Assembly: GCF_000423945.1 (NCBI RefSeq)
Contig: NZ_AUIY01000028.1
Location: 1 to 53,620, forward strand
Direction of reading: 5' to 3'
DNA from: Butyrivibrio sp. XPD2002
GTDB taxonomy: Bacteria; Bacillota; Clostridia; Lachnospirales; Lachnospiraceae
Length of the DNA: 53,620 nucleotides
The notes below the pieces were generated by a model. That model ran no database searches, was not told where the DNA came from, and saw nothing but the letters and a program-made list of their open reading frames with translations. Position numbers and translations under genes: made by a program. This document shows positions 42,646 to 51,943 of the stretch, piece after piece; within the stretch, counting starts at the first letter, position 1; each line of letters starts with the position of its first letter.

Positions 42646-42806
42646 ATATTTTTCCTTTAAAAAAGTGGTTAGCAAGGTTTTATATCTCTATGTATCTTTT
42701 AAGTATAACATGCTATTACAATCATCTCCAAATTTGGAGCAAACCGTTAAATATGTTATGATTTAATGGAAATAGAGGGGAGACTATTTTACGGAGGTTA
42801 TTGGGT

Positions 42807-43154
42807 ATGAAAAATAGGAATGTGGCAGTATGCTTGCGTATGGCTGCAGGCTTGTTTAGTGTACTTCTTTTCGCCCAGAGCGTTGGCTGTGCTTCTGGAA
42901 ATGCCACTCAGCAGGAGACAAATGAAGAAGCAGCGCAGGCTGGAGATAAGGAATACGTCTATGATTTCGATGCCCTGGTAAATGACGATTGGAAAAACAG
43001 CGTCATGGATGAGGTAAATGAGAAAAAATACGACAATTTTTCACCTGTTGCAAAAGAAAATCTGGTTATCGAGGATCGTATTAAGGATATCTTCCAAAAT
43101 ACTGATATTTCCTCACTTTCTGAGGAGAAGCGATTAGAGAATTTTTGCAGATAA
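42807..43154 (+). CDS. Short lipoprotein, probably a truncated gene
   Basis: A 115-residue predicted lipoprotein with a signal peptide and lipobox ending SVGC (C28 from the ATG at 42807, which has CGGAGG upstream). The mature part is acidic. Its segment VNDDWKNSVMDEVNEKKYDN and the later FQNTDISSLSEE recall the beginning of M13 (PepO-like) peptidases from Lachnospiraceae, which would then be cut short here; that resemblance is weak and from memory. A bidirectional terminator follows 20 bp after the stop. Confidence 0.6.
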   Translation: MKNRNVAVCLRMAAGLFSVLLFAQSVGCASGNATQQETNEEAAQAGDKEYVYDFDALVNDDWKNSVMDEVNEKKYDNFSPVAKENLVIEDRIKDIFQNTDISSLSEEKRLENFCR

Positions 43155-43173
43155 ATATAAGAGTAGATAAAGA

Positions 43174-43204
43174 CAGCCAGGGAACATATTTCCCTGGCTG
43201 ATTT
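43174..43204. terminator. Bidirectional terminator between convergent genes
   Basis: CAGCCAGGGAA pairs perfectly with TTCCCTGGCTG around a 5-base loop, located between two convergent stop codons. Confidence 0.7.
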
Positions 43205-43207
43205 ATA

Positions 43208-44344
43208 TTACTTTGAAGTTACTTTTGCGGTAACGCCTGCTTTTTTAAGAAGCTTTTTATAAGATTTTTTGCAGGATTTCGGTACCTTTACCTTGAGCTT
43301 GGCTGAGTTTTTACCAAAGGCCTTCTTTCCGATTTTTGTAAGGTTCTCGGAGTTAATGGTGATTTTTTTAAGCTTTTTGCACTTGTAAAATGCCTTGTCA
43401 CCAATTGTTGTAACGTTAGCACCTACTGTAACGGACTTAAGGCTTTTGTTTGACTTAAAGGCATTTGCTGCAATGTCGGTTACCTTCAGCTCTCTGTTTC
43501 CGTCAACTACGATGGTATCGGGAATAGTTACATCCTTTGTCTGGTTATCAACACTTACAAAGGCTACATTTCCCTTTGTATCAAGGACTTTGTACTGGCA
43601 GTTTGTACCCTTGATGATATTACCGGGCTGATATGATGCTTTTACTGTTGTCTGAGAGTCCTTTTTATCTGCTACAGCAGGAACCTCAGAAGGCTCTGTA
43701 GCCTCAGGCTGATCAGCTTTGTCTGATTTTTCATCAGTATCAGGAACCTGTTCGGGTTCAGGAGCTTTTGTGTTGCTTGGAACGTCCTTAAAATCTGAAT
43801 CAGAACTACCGGTAAACTTAAGAACTATTGTATATACAGAATTTCCAAGCTTTGCTGAACCTTCGAAGTCACGCTCAATTCTTTTCATGTCATTTGTGGC
43901 CATTTTATCCGCATAGGCATCAGAGTAGAAGTAGCGCTCCTTATAGCAACGCTTGAACAATGCTTTAGACACCTCGAGCTTTTTTATACCTGAGCAGTTT
44001 TTGGCAGGAATATAAGTTAAAATAGCGTGATTTTGGGGATTTGTTTTACTATATATGGCCTGATATGGATTTTTAGAGAAGGTCCAAAGGCCGGTGGATT
44101 CGTTCTGTTTCATATTTACATCATATAGAAGTACGTTGTAGACGCCTCTACAGGCTCTAGATGAATCAGGGGTTTTGTCGGTATACGGCGCATATCTGTC
44201 GAAGCTATAGGTCTTACCGTTTGAAAAGTCCAGTGAATATTGCCTGCTGGCAGCCTTGGAATGAATGGATGAACATCCGAATAAGATAATCATGCAAACT
44301 ACAGACGCGACAACTAGTAACAGCTTTTCCTTGATGATCTTCAT
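43208..44344 (-). CDS. Secreted/lipoprotein with C-terminal LRR_5 module
   Basis: A 378-residue exported protein. The N terminus MKIIKEKLLLVVASVVCMII is followed by FGCSS (possible lipobox) and SKAAS (possible signal peptidase I site), so lipid anchoring is uncertain. The N-terminal domain begins YSLDFSNGKTYSFDRYA, like the protein at 35834. An acidic, Pro-rich linker (about 195-235, PEPEQVPDTDEKSDKADQPE) leads to a C-terminal LRR_5 module (VTTIGDKAFYKCKKLKKITI) with a basic tail. I chose the start at 44344 (AAAGAGGA upstream) because the longer frame adds a polar stretch before the signal peptide. Function unknown. Confidence 0.8.
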   Translation of the reverse strand: MKIIKEKLLLVVASVVCMIILFGCSSIHSKAASRQYSLDFSNGKTYSFDRYAPYTDKTPDSSRACRGVYNVLLYDVNMKQNESTGLWTFSKNPYQAIYSKTNPQNHAILTYIPAKNCSGIKKLEVSKALFKRCYKERYFYSDAYADKMATNDMKRIERDFEGSAKLGNSVYTIVLKFTGSSDSDFKDVPSNTKAPEPEQVPDTDEKSDKADQPEATEPSEVPAVADKKDSQTTVKASYQPGNIIKGTNCQYKVLDTKGNVAFVSVDNQTKDVTIPDTIVVDGNRELKVTDIAANAFKSNKSLKSVTVGANVTTIGDKAFYKCKKLKKITINSENLTKIGKKAFGKNSAKLKVKVPKSCKKSYKKLLKKAGVTAKVTSK

Positions 44345-44456
44345 AATATTATCCTCTTTAGTCTGAATCGATTTTTGTCCCACAAAAAACGATTATACAT
44401 AAAGTAATATACGAATACAAGAAAAAGTCTGAAATTAAAAATAATTAATAAAATAT

Positions 44457-45545
44457 TCAGAAATTTACTGAAATCAAAACATATTCGGATCTGGTGCCGG
44501 TTTTAAAGAATATTTCCCAGTCAGCAATTCCGGAGGTTACGATAAAATCTGTGTTATTTATTCTCTTATAACCATAGGTGCTATCGTTAAATCCAAGCCA
44601 GACTCCCATATAGGTAATAGGAATCAGCTGACCGCCATGGGTATGTCCGGAGAGCACAAGATCAGCAGGGGAAGCAGCTTCGTTATCATAATCCGTGGGT
44701 TCATGGTCCAACACAACTATATATTTTGTGGTATCGACGTCTGATAGAAGGTCCGAGATATCTGCTCTGTCAGAGGCTACATGGGCATCCTTTCGTCCCA
44801 CAATGCACAAATCCCCAATATATTCATAGGAATCTTCCATAATATGTATGTTATTTGCGGATAATTCCGCTTCCAGCTCTTCCTTTGTAACGCCAAGGTT
44901 CCCCCAGTTAGTTACGTCGTGGTTGCCATAGGCGTACCATACGCCATATTTTGCCTTAACATTTCCAAGTGCTTTACAGGCTACTGCCAGATCCTCCTTT
45001 TTAGTGGAAGCGTCAACGAAATCACCGGAGATCACCAGAAGGTCCGGGTTTTTACTGTCAATTTCTTCTATATGTTTGGCAAAGCCTTCGCCATCAAAGG
45101 TTGTACTCAGATGAGAATCTGCGATAAGTGCAATTTTAACAGGTGCGATATCTTTATCCGTACTCAGAGAATAATCGGTCTCCCATACGTGAACACACAG
45201 ATAATAAGCGGTTCCAAGATAAATAACAGATGTGATTATTGCAAGCCATCCCTGATAATAAAAACGGAAATTCTTTGTTTTTCCGAGTGAGATAATCTTA
45301 AAGATAAGACCGGATAGAAGGAAAAATAACAGAACATGAAGAAGAACAGTAAGCGCATTTATAAATGACAGCGTTACTGTGATAATTATAAAGCCGCAGG
45401 CTATTGTGCATAATACCAGAAGGTTACGGAGCCACTTTTTCTCAATACGCTGAAATAGCCCAAAGCGGCCTATGGCAGATATAAGATAAATTACACCTGC
45501 TATGCATAGAATTATTGCCAATGCGAAAGAAATTAACCAAATCAT
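44457..45545 (-). CDS. Membrane metallophosphoesterase
   Basis: A 362-residue calcineurin-like phosphoesterase. Four or five N-terminal membrane helices (to about residue 130) precede a catalytic domain with the metal ligands in ADSHL, SGDFVDA, YGNHDV and LSGHTHGGQL. Related YkuE/YaeI-type proteins act on UDP-diacylglucosamine or other phosphodiesters at the membrane; the substrate here is unknown. The start at 45545 overlaps the stop of the CobW-type gene by 4 bp (ATGA), so translation is coupled. Confidence 0.9.
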   Translation of the reverse strand: MIWLISFALAIILCIAGVIYLISAIGRFGLFQRIEKKWLRNLLVLCTIACGFIIITVTLSFINALTVLLHVLLFFLLSGLIFKIISLGKTKNFRFYYQGWLAIITSVIYLGTAYYLCVHVWETDYSLSTDKDIAPVKIALIADSHLSTTFDGEGFAKHIEEIDSKNPDLLVISGDFVDASTKKEDLAVACKALGNVKAKYGVWYAYGNHDVTNWGNLGVTKEELEAELSANNIHIMEDSYEYIGDLCIVGRKDAHVASDRADISDLLSDVDTTKYIVVLDHEPTDYDNEAASPADLVLSGHTHGGQLIPITYMGVWLGFNDSTYGYKRINNTDFIVTSGIADWEIFFKTGTRSEYVLISVNF

Positions 45546-46492
45546 AGAGATACCACTGAGCACTTGCCCTCGAAAATACTGTTGATGTAGTCCTTATTAA
45601 GGCCCTCACCTATTATAATGACCACGTTTCTGCTACTTACAATGTCGCTTAGGATGACGCCTTTTTCTGTGGCGTTTATCTGAACCTGACTGCTTTCGCC
45701 GGTTTTGACAAAGCCCTTTATTCTTATAATATGTCCTGCCTTTTCATCTGCAAAAAGATCTGTAGCCAGCTTCTTAAGCTCATCCTCGTTCATTTCCACA
45801 TCAAAATAGAAGAGAGGATTAAACTGCTTATCCTCGATAGGGGTCTTAACATAGGATGCATGCCTGTAGCCGCAGCTTTTTAGACCTTCAAAATCCTCAT
45901 CCGTATATTCTGTAAGATTCTTTGCGACGAAGTCCTTTTCTATATCAAAGGCTTTCCCGCCAAATTCTGCCATTATTTTATTGGCTTCATTCATAACATC
46001 GACCGGATTTATGGAATCGGATAACTTGGTGACAATGAGCTTTCCGGCGCTTGCAATCTCTGACATGAAAACATAACGCTCGATACCTTCAAGACCAAAA
46101 ACAGCTTCAGCGTCCACCAGTGAAATCACACTTCCAATCTCATACCAGCGATCAAGCGGCTCATCATAGAGCACATCAAAGAATTCATCCACGTCGTAGA
46201 TTCCGGAGGGCTCTATCAGAACTCGGTCATAGCCGCTCATTCCCATGGAGATAAGCTTTGTCTTAAAGCGTCTTCTATGGGCTTCCTTGCCGTCACCGCC
46301 CACGATCATCTCCAGATTGCAGTTATCGCCCAAAAGCTCCTGAAGCATGACCATGTCGATATTTACTGCGCCGTAATCATTCTCGATAATGCAGATTCGC
46401 TCACCCTTGGAAACCAGGTATTTAGCGTATTCACGTATAAACGTTGTTTTACCGGATCCTAAGAAACCCGTTATCAAATCTATTTTAACCAT
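45542..46492 (-). CDS. CobW/G3E-family GTPase without the usual cysteine motif
   Basis: A 316-residue G3E P-loop GTPase (metallochaperone class): Walker A GFLGSGKT at residues 9-16, the G3E glutamate region IENDYGAVNID, IEPSGIYD as the ExSG motif, and a C-terminal CobW_C-like domain. The canonical GCxCC metal-relay motif should lie near residues 64-72; here the segment reads MIVGGDGKEAHRRRF with no cysteine. Cobalt, zinc or nickel delivery is therefore uncertain. It is the first gene of an operon with the membrane phosphoesterase (4-bp overlap). Confidence 0.88.
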   Translation of the reverse strand: MVKIDLITGFLGSGKTTFIREYAKYLVSKGERICIIENDYGAVNIDMVMLQELLGDNCNLEMIVGGDGKEAHRRRFKTKLISMGMSGYDRVLIEPSGIYDVDEFFDVLYDEPLDRWYEIGSVISLVDAEAVFGLEGIERYVFMSEIASAGKLIVTKLSDSINPVDVMNEANKIMAEFGGKAFDIEKDFVAKNLTEYTDEDFEGLKSCGYRHASYVKTPIEDKQFNPLFYFDVEMNEDELKKLATDLFADEKAGHIIRIKGFVKTGESSQVQINATEKGVILSDIVSSRNVVIIIGEGLNKDYINSIFEGKCSVVSL

Positions 46493-46622
46493 ATAACCTC
46501 TAAAATCCTTCTAATTGATTAGTTTATTTTACCATACATGAATAAGTATGCTATGCTTAACGAAGCGTTTTGAGAAATTTTATGAATATTGAAATATATG
46601 AAATGTAAGAGAGGATATGGAC

Positions 46623-47393
46623 ATGAATATTAGTGAGATCATTGAGGTTGCAAAGGAAGCCGGAGAAATAATGCTTTCAGCAGTACGTCCGAAGATAATG
46701 GAAAAATCCGGACATGCCAATTTCTGCACTGAGACTGATGAAAAAATACAGAAGTTTTTGATTGAAAAACTACAGAAGGTGCTGCCTGAGGCTACATTTT
46801 TAGGAGAAGAGGACGGACAGGACGTTTTTACTGAAAAGATGCGAAGCGGATACTGCTTCGTACTTGATCCGATAGACGGAACCTCCAATTTCATCTATGA
46901 GTACAGACCTTCAGTTATTTCTATAGGTCTGCTCAAGGATGGTAAGCCTCACATGGCCGTAATCTACAATCCCTATGACGATATGATGTTCTCTGCAACA
47001 GCGGGACAGGGAGCTTATATGAACGGTGAAAAGATAATGTCTTCAGATTCGCCGCTTTCAGATTCTCTCGCGGTTTTTGGAACAGCGCCATATTACACGG
47101 AGCTTAGAGATAAGACCTTTGACATTGCTAAAAAGCTTCTTCCAAGATGCGTTGACCTTCGCAGATCAGGAACAGCTGCATGGGATATGTGCTGCGTGGC
47201 ACTTGGAAGATGCGGACTTTACTTCGAACTCAGAGTGCAGCTCTGGGATTATGCCGCTGCAGCTCTCATCGCAGAGGAGGCAGGCTGCAAGCTGACAGAT
47301 ATAGAGGGCAATCCCTTATCATACAGCGGCCCGACCTCTGCGCTTTGCGTGTCACGAGGTGTTGACGTAAATGCGTTAAAAGATATTCTGTAA
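46623..47393 (+). CDS. Inositol monophosphatase family protein
   Basis: A 256-residue IMPase-family phosphatase. The metal-binding motifs are GEEDG, DPIDGTSNF and, near the C terminus, WDYAAAALIAEEAG. The family also includes fructose-1,6-bisphosphatase and PAP phosphatase activities, so the substrate is open. I prefer the ATG at 46623 because its distance from GAGG is better than that of the ATG at 46617. Convergent with the TraX gene, 2 bp apart. Confidence 0.9.
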   Translation: MNISEIIEVAKEAGEIMLSAVRPKIMEKSGHANFCTETDEKIQKFLIEKLQKVLPEATFLGEEDGQDVFTEKMRSGYCFVLDPIDGTSNFIYEYRPSVISIGLLKDGKPHMAVIYNPYDDMMFSATAGQGAYMNGEKIMSSDSPLSDSLAVFGTAPYYTELRDKTFDIAKKLLPRCVDLRRSGTAAWDMCCVALGRCGLYFELRVQLWDYAAAALIAEEAGCKLTDIEGNPLSYSGPTSALCVSRGVDVNALKDIL

Positions 47394-47395
47394 AT

Positions 47396-48148
47396 TCACA
47401 TATAGACTCTCAGGATAATGCCCAAAAGTGCCAGGTGTAACGGATAGTACCAATAAAAGAATTTACCAAGCCAGCGTAATTTGCCGCGCTGTCCATTGTA
47501 GAGATACAGAAGCGGAACAGCCAGCCAGCATGCCATATGCAGCATACCGTAGGTCTTATTGTTGAAAATAAAGAAAGCAACTGCGTACATTGTGGTTATG
47601 GACATGAGCCACAGCATCTGTCTGTGGAAATTACCACGGCTTCTTCCCATCATAAGGATAGCCATGGGTGCAGCGCAGCTCCAGTCTGCCGTTATAGTAA
47701 CCACGCAGGCCAGGACTGTGATCAGCACCTTAAGAGGGACATTGATCCGCTCGGTATCCCATACCTTCAACAGGATAAGTCCCCACATAAGCGGCCACGC
47801 GATGCTCGTGGTATTAAATAACGTATTTTCAAAAGGATTGAAGTTGGCCGGATTATAAAAGCCAAACAGAAAAGCGAAATGGCTCACCACGGCAAGGATA
47901 GCCATGCGGCCAAGGTATTTTCCGAAGTCATGAGTATAATGATAGCCCTCTGCTACAAAGAAGAGCATGATAGGAGCAGTTAAGCGTCCTATAGTGTGTA
48001 AAAATAAAAGCAAAGGCTGTTCAGCCTCAGCATAGTCAACTACTCCGATCCATGCAGAGTGGTCTATGGTCATGGCTATGATAGCTATGACCTTAAGGGC
48101 ATTACCTGTAAGCCCAAATTTTGTCTTGATTGATGATGTTTCTGGCAT
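47396..48148 (-). CDS. TraX family membrane protein
   Basis: A 250-residue integral membrane protein of the TraX family. The signature LKVIAIIAMTIDHSAW is near the N terminus and is followed by about eight helices (RLTAPIMLFFVAEGYHYTH is the second conserved block). TraX of F plasmid acetylates pilin; chromosomal homologues in Firmicutes are of unknown function, with a likely membrane acyltransferase role. I chose the start at 48148 (GGGAGG upstream); a longer frame reaching 48262 adds an unrelated stretch. Confidence 0.88.
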   Translation of the reverse strand: MPETSSIKTKFGLTGNALKVIAIIAMTIDHSAWIGVVDYAEAEQPLLLFLHTIGRLTAPIMLFFVAEGYHYTHDFGKYLGRMAILAVVSHFAFLFGFYNPANFNPFENTLFNTTSIAWPLMWGLILLKVWDTERINVPLKVLITVLACVVTITADWSCAAPMAILMMGRSRGNFHRQMLWLMSITTMYAVAFFIFNNKTYGMLHMACWLAVPLLYLYNGQRGKLRWLGKFFYWYYPLHLALLGIILRVYM

Positions 48149-48392
48149 TGATGAACCTCCCACAACTATTTTTACTGCATAAATGCAGTTCTCCCCATCA
48201 TATTTATTATAACACGTTTTAGAGGTCGTGCGTTTCCCGGTTAATATTTCTTTAATAATCATATCGGTAGCAATAGATTATTCCTAAGAGTATAATTGTA
48301 TTCAGGATTATTATCGATTAATATTGGCAAACACAATTGGAGAAAACATCTGCTAAAAAGGTTTTTTTCTTTTATGTAGGGGATAAAACATT

Positions 48393-49475
48393 ATGATGGA
48401 ATGGCTAGAGTTTTCCGATATTGTTGGAATATCAATTGTTATATATGTTGTTGTTCTGGCATTAAATAATATTCATCTTAAACATAGTGCAAAAAAGGGA
48501 ATTATCGTTTCCGGAATTGCTCTTGCTGTGCTGTATACTTTTGATATGCTCTGGTATGTTATTTACTACAAGTGTCCCCAGTCTGAAAAAACAGACTATA
48601 TCCTGAATTTAGTGACATGTATTGTTTATCTTATGATACCACTTGCACTTAGTACATTTTTTGCAATCTATGCGCATGGCATAAGGAAAATACGACACTA
48701 TGTGGGCGTTACAACTATAATCTTGCTTGCGGTCATGGATATCATCAATATTTTTTATCCCATACTGTTTTATCATGAAAACTCAAACATGTATTTCAAG
48801 CCATTGAGCCTCATAATGCATATTCTATGCTTTGTGGCCTTCCTTATTTTGCTTGCAGATATGATTTTGGCAAAGTCCTTTGATTATGAGGATACTTTTC
48901 TCGCAACGTTTGTCGGTGTGACCATGTTTATTGGACTCCTTGCCTCCTGGATTAATTATGATCTAAAGACCCTTTGGCTGGGGTTTGGTATTTCTTATCT
49001 GCTGATGTATCTTGCAGTTTCAGAGATCTATAATAAAAAGGATTTTTTGTCAGGACTGCCAAACAGAAATGCGTATGAGAAAACCATCGCACATATGAAG
49101 AATAATTATGCCACGATTGTGATGATAGATATGAATGATCTTAAGCGCTACAACGATACGATGGGCCATGCAGCAGGTGACAGGTATATCTTTGCGACAT
49201 CCAAAACCCTTGCAGATGCCTATGCTGCAAGCGGTAAGCTCTTCAGAATCGGAGGCGATGAGTTTTGCCTTATTTCTTCAAATACAAAAGAGGAATTAAG
49301 CAGGATAGCAGAGGCTCTGCTAAAGAACGGAAAGTGTAACCCTAAATACGGCGATTTCCCCATCAACTTTGCCTATGGAATAGGTGTAAGGGAAGAAGGG
49401 GATACAGCTAGTTATGTGCTGAAAAAGGCCGATGAAGCAATGTATGAAAATAAACGGAAAAAGGAAAGAGTATGA
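48393..49475 (+). CDS. Membrane GGDEF protein (diguanylate cyclase)
   Basis: A 360-residue protein: seven hydrophobic helices (about residues 5-215) followed by a GGDEF domain (about 220-360). The active site is GGDEF at 287-291, with the conserved DLKRYNDTMGHAAGD region before it, so it should make cyclic di-GMP from GTP. The RxxD inhibitory site normally five residues before GGDEF is not present. The membrane part looks like a 7TM sensor. The stop codon overlaps the alpha-glucosidase start (ATGA). Confidence 0.92.
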   Translation: MMEWLEFSDIVGISIVIYVVVLALNNIHLKHSAKKGIIVSGIALAVLYTFDMLWYVIYYKCPQSEKTDYILNLVTCIVYLMIPLALSTFFAIYAHGIRKIRHYVGVTTIILLAVMDIINIFYPILFYHENSNMYFKPLSLIMHILCFVAFLILLADMILAKSFDYEDTFLATFVGVTMFIGLLASWINYDLKTLWLGFGISYLLMYLAVSEIYNKKDFLSGLPNRNAYEKTIAHMKNNYATIVMIDMNDLKRYNDTMGHAAGDRYIFATSKTLADAYAASGKLFRIGGDEFCLISSNTKEELSRIAEALLKNGKCNPKYGDFPINFAYGIGVREEGDTASYVLKKADEAMYENKRKKERV

Positions 49476-51724
49476 AATTAGGAAAGATAACTGACTACAA
49501 GTATGAAGGAAATAAGCTTACCCTTGATTATGAAAAGGGCAAGGCAAACATTTATTTTATTACCGATGAAATCGTAAGATTTGAGATTCCCTATGCAACT
49601 GACAGCTATGAGTCAATTGCGGTAGAGGGAGACAAGTCGCTTCCCTGCGAGTTTAAAGTGGAGAAGACAGCAGATGAGCTGAGCATTTCCGGAAAAAAAG
49701 TGAATATAAAGGTAATGAAGGACTTTGCGATTGAAGTAACAGATAAAAAGGGTAAAGGCCTTATGACTGACTATACAGGCGACAGAACAATCCGTGAGAC
49801 AATAAGTGTAAAGTCCATGCAGCAGCTTGAGGCTGAGGGGCATGAGGCCTTTGGATCTATCCATGGAGAGTACAAGGTACAGAATCTAAAGGCTATCGAC
49901 AAGGATGATCTCTTCTATGGTCTTGGTGATAAAACAGGCTATCTCAATAAGAGAGAGTACTATTTTGAAAACTGGAACTCCGATATTCCGCTGGCTCACA
50001 CAGAGGCTGTTCCTGCCTTATATAAATCCATACCCTTCTTTATATGTAAGAAGAAGGACGGAGTTTATGGCCTTTTTTATGACAATACTTACCACGGATA
50101 TTTTGATTTTGGACAGGAAAACAGTAGTTATTTTGTATATGGAGCAGACGACGGAAACCTGAACTATTACTACATTCACGGCGAGTCTATGGCTGAAATT
50201 ATCAAAGGGTATACCTACCTTACAGGCAGAACGCCCATGCCACAGCTTTGGACACTGGGATATCATCAGTGCCGCTGGGGATATGAATCTGCAAAGGACA
50301 TCAGAGATGTTGCATACACTATGAGAGAAAACAGAATCCCCTGCGAATCTGTGCAGTATGACATCGATTATATGGACAATTTCAAAGTCTTCACATGGGA
50401 TGAGAACTTCTATGAAAAGAAAGGAAAGCTCATGGAAGAGCTTTCTAAAGTGGGCTTTAAGCCTGTAGTTATCATCGATCCCGGCACCAAAAAGGAAGAG
50501 GGCTATTTTATGTATGACGAAGGTGTCGAGAACGACTATTTTGCTAAAGCAGCGGACGGATCCTTATATATCAATAAGGTATGGCCTGGAGATTCCGCTT
50601 TTCCTGATTTTGGAAGGGAAGATGTAAGAAAATGGTGGGCTAAGAGCCATAAGAACCTCACGGATATGGGTGTTATGGGCGTTTGGAATGACATGAACGA
50701 GCCTGCAAGCTTTGAGGGACCGCTTCCCGGTGATGTTGTATTCCATATTGGAGATAGGACCACTGATCACAGGGAGGTTCACAATGTTTATGCTCATTTC
50801 ATGGATATGGCAACCTTTAGCGGCATGAAGGAGCTGACAGGCAAAAGACCTCTTGTAATTACAAGAGCCTGCTATGCAGGTACTCAGAAATATGCTGCTG
50901 TTTGGACCGGCGACAACCAGAGTCTTTGGGCACATCTGCAGATGCTTATACCACAGCTGTGCAGCCTTGGGATGAGTGGCTTTGCCCTTCTCGGTACGGA
51001 TATCGGCGGCTTTGGCGGAACCTGTAATTCTGAGCTGCTTTGCAGATGGATTCAGGCGGCTGTTTTCTCACCCTTCTTCAGAAACCATGCTGCCAAGGGT
51101 ACAAGAAATCAGGAGCCTTGGAAATTCAATAAGGAAACAACTAATATATATAGAAAGTATGTTGAGCTTCGTTACAAGTTCTTACCATATATTTATGATC
51201 TTTTCCATGAATGTCAGGAGACAGGACTGCCAATAATGCGTCCTCTTGTTCTGCATTATGAGGATGACGAGAACACCTATAATCTCAATGATGAGTTCCT
51301 TGTGGGCGAAAACATCCTTGTTTCACCTGTAGTTATGCAGGGAGCAACCAAGAAAATGGTATATCTTCCCAAGGGAACCTGGTATGACTACTGGACAGGC
51401 GAGAAATTGCAGGGAGAGACATACTTCATTAAGGATGCACCTCTCGGAGTATGTCCTATCTACATCAAGGAGGGCAGCATTATTCCTACCTATGAAAGTG
51501 TTCAGTATGTCGGTGAAAAGCCATACGATAAGCTTATCCTCCTCACTACACCCGGTGCAGGAAGGTATGTACACTATCAGGACAATGGCGAAGACTATAA
51601 ATATGAAAACGGTGAATATAACCTCTATGAGTTTACAAAGTCCGAAAATGGCGAGCTTTCAACAAATATGCTTCATGAGGGCTATGCGAAATATAATTCA
51701 ATAGAAGTATCCGAACTGAAATAA
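49472..51724 (+). CDS. GH31 alpha-glucosidase
   Basis: A 750-residue glycoside hydrolase family 31 enzyme that releases glucose (or a related sugar) from the non-reducing ends of alpha-glucosides. The nucleophile is D407 in WNDMNEPASF and the general acid D481 in VWTGDNQS. The substrate-shaping IDYMDNFKVFTWDE and a C-terminal beta domain are present. No signal peptide, so it acts in the cytoplasm on imported maltodextrins or isomalto-sugars. Translation is coupled by 4-bp overlap to the GGDEF gene, an unusual partner. Confidence 0.94.
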   Translation: MKLGKITDYKYEGNKLTLDYEKGKANIYFITDEIVRFEIPYATDSYESIAVEGDKSLPCEFKVEKTADELSISGKKVNIKVMKDFAIEVTDKKGKGLMTDYTGDRTIRETISVKSMQQLEAEGHEAFGSIHGEYKVQNLKAIDKDDLFYGLGDKTGYLNKREYYFENWNSDIPLAHTEAVPALYKSIPFFICKKKDGVYGLFYDNTYHGYFDFGQENSSYFVYGADDGNLNYYYIHGESMAEIIKGYTYLTGRTPMPQLWTLGYHQCRWGYESAKDIRDVAYTMRENRIPCESVQYDIDYMDNFKVFTWDENFYEKKGKLMEELSKVGFKPVVIIDPGTKKEEGYFMYDEGVENDYFAKAADGSLYINKVWPGDSAFPDFGREDVRKWWAKSHKNLTDMGVMGVWNDMNEPASFEGPLPGDVVFHIGDRTTDHREVHNVYAHFMDMATFSGMKELTGKRPLVITRACYAGTQKYAAVWTGDNQSLWAHLQMLIPQLCSLGMSGFALLGTDIGGFGGTCNSELLCRWIQAAVFSPFFRNHAAKGTRNQEPWKFNKETTNIYRKYVELRYKFLPYIYDLFHECQETGLPIMRPLVLHYEDDENTYNLNDEFLVGENILVSPVVMQGATKKMVYLPKGTWYDYWTGEKLQGETYFIKDAPLGVCPIYIKEGSIIPTYESVQYVGEKPYDKLILLTTPGAGRYVHYQDNGEDYKYENGEYNLYEFTKSENGELSTNMLHEGYAKYNSIEVSELK

Positions 51725-51765
51725 AGGGGCCTGATTTGAACTATACTTTCAATTTCCTGAGCTCC

Positions 51766-51861
51766 TTCATGAAATAATTACCCACGCAATAAGTAATTAT
51801 TCATGAAAATTGTCCTTTGGATTTATAAGTTTTGTCGGATTCATGAAAGATATAATATCTT
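51766..51861. promoter_or_regulatory. TTCATGAA repeats and palindromes upstream of a micro-gene
   Basis: TTCATGAA occurs at 51766-51773, 51800-51807 and 51840-51847. The first two are part of a large inverted repeat: TTCATGAAATAATTAC at 51766-51781 against GTAATTATTCATGAA at 51793-51807. A separate palindrome, AAGATATAATATCTT at 51847-51861, contains TATAAT, a likely -10. These may be the terminator of the alpha-glucosidase gene and the control region of the next small gene. Confidence 0.45.
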
Positions 51862-51943
51862 GCGATATTGTTAATGACATCCTCATGCTCGCGTGATATA
51901 AATGTTCTCACAGAAAACGACGAGCCAAAGAACGGAGGGCGAG

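Noticed and set aside
42668..42680. GTTAGC near the helD start as a sixth metal box
   Set aside because: The second half-site GCTAAC is absent at the required distance.
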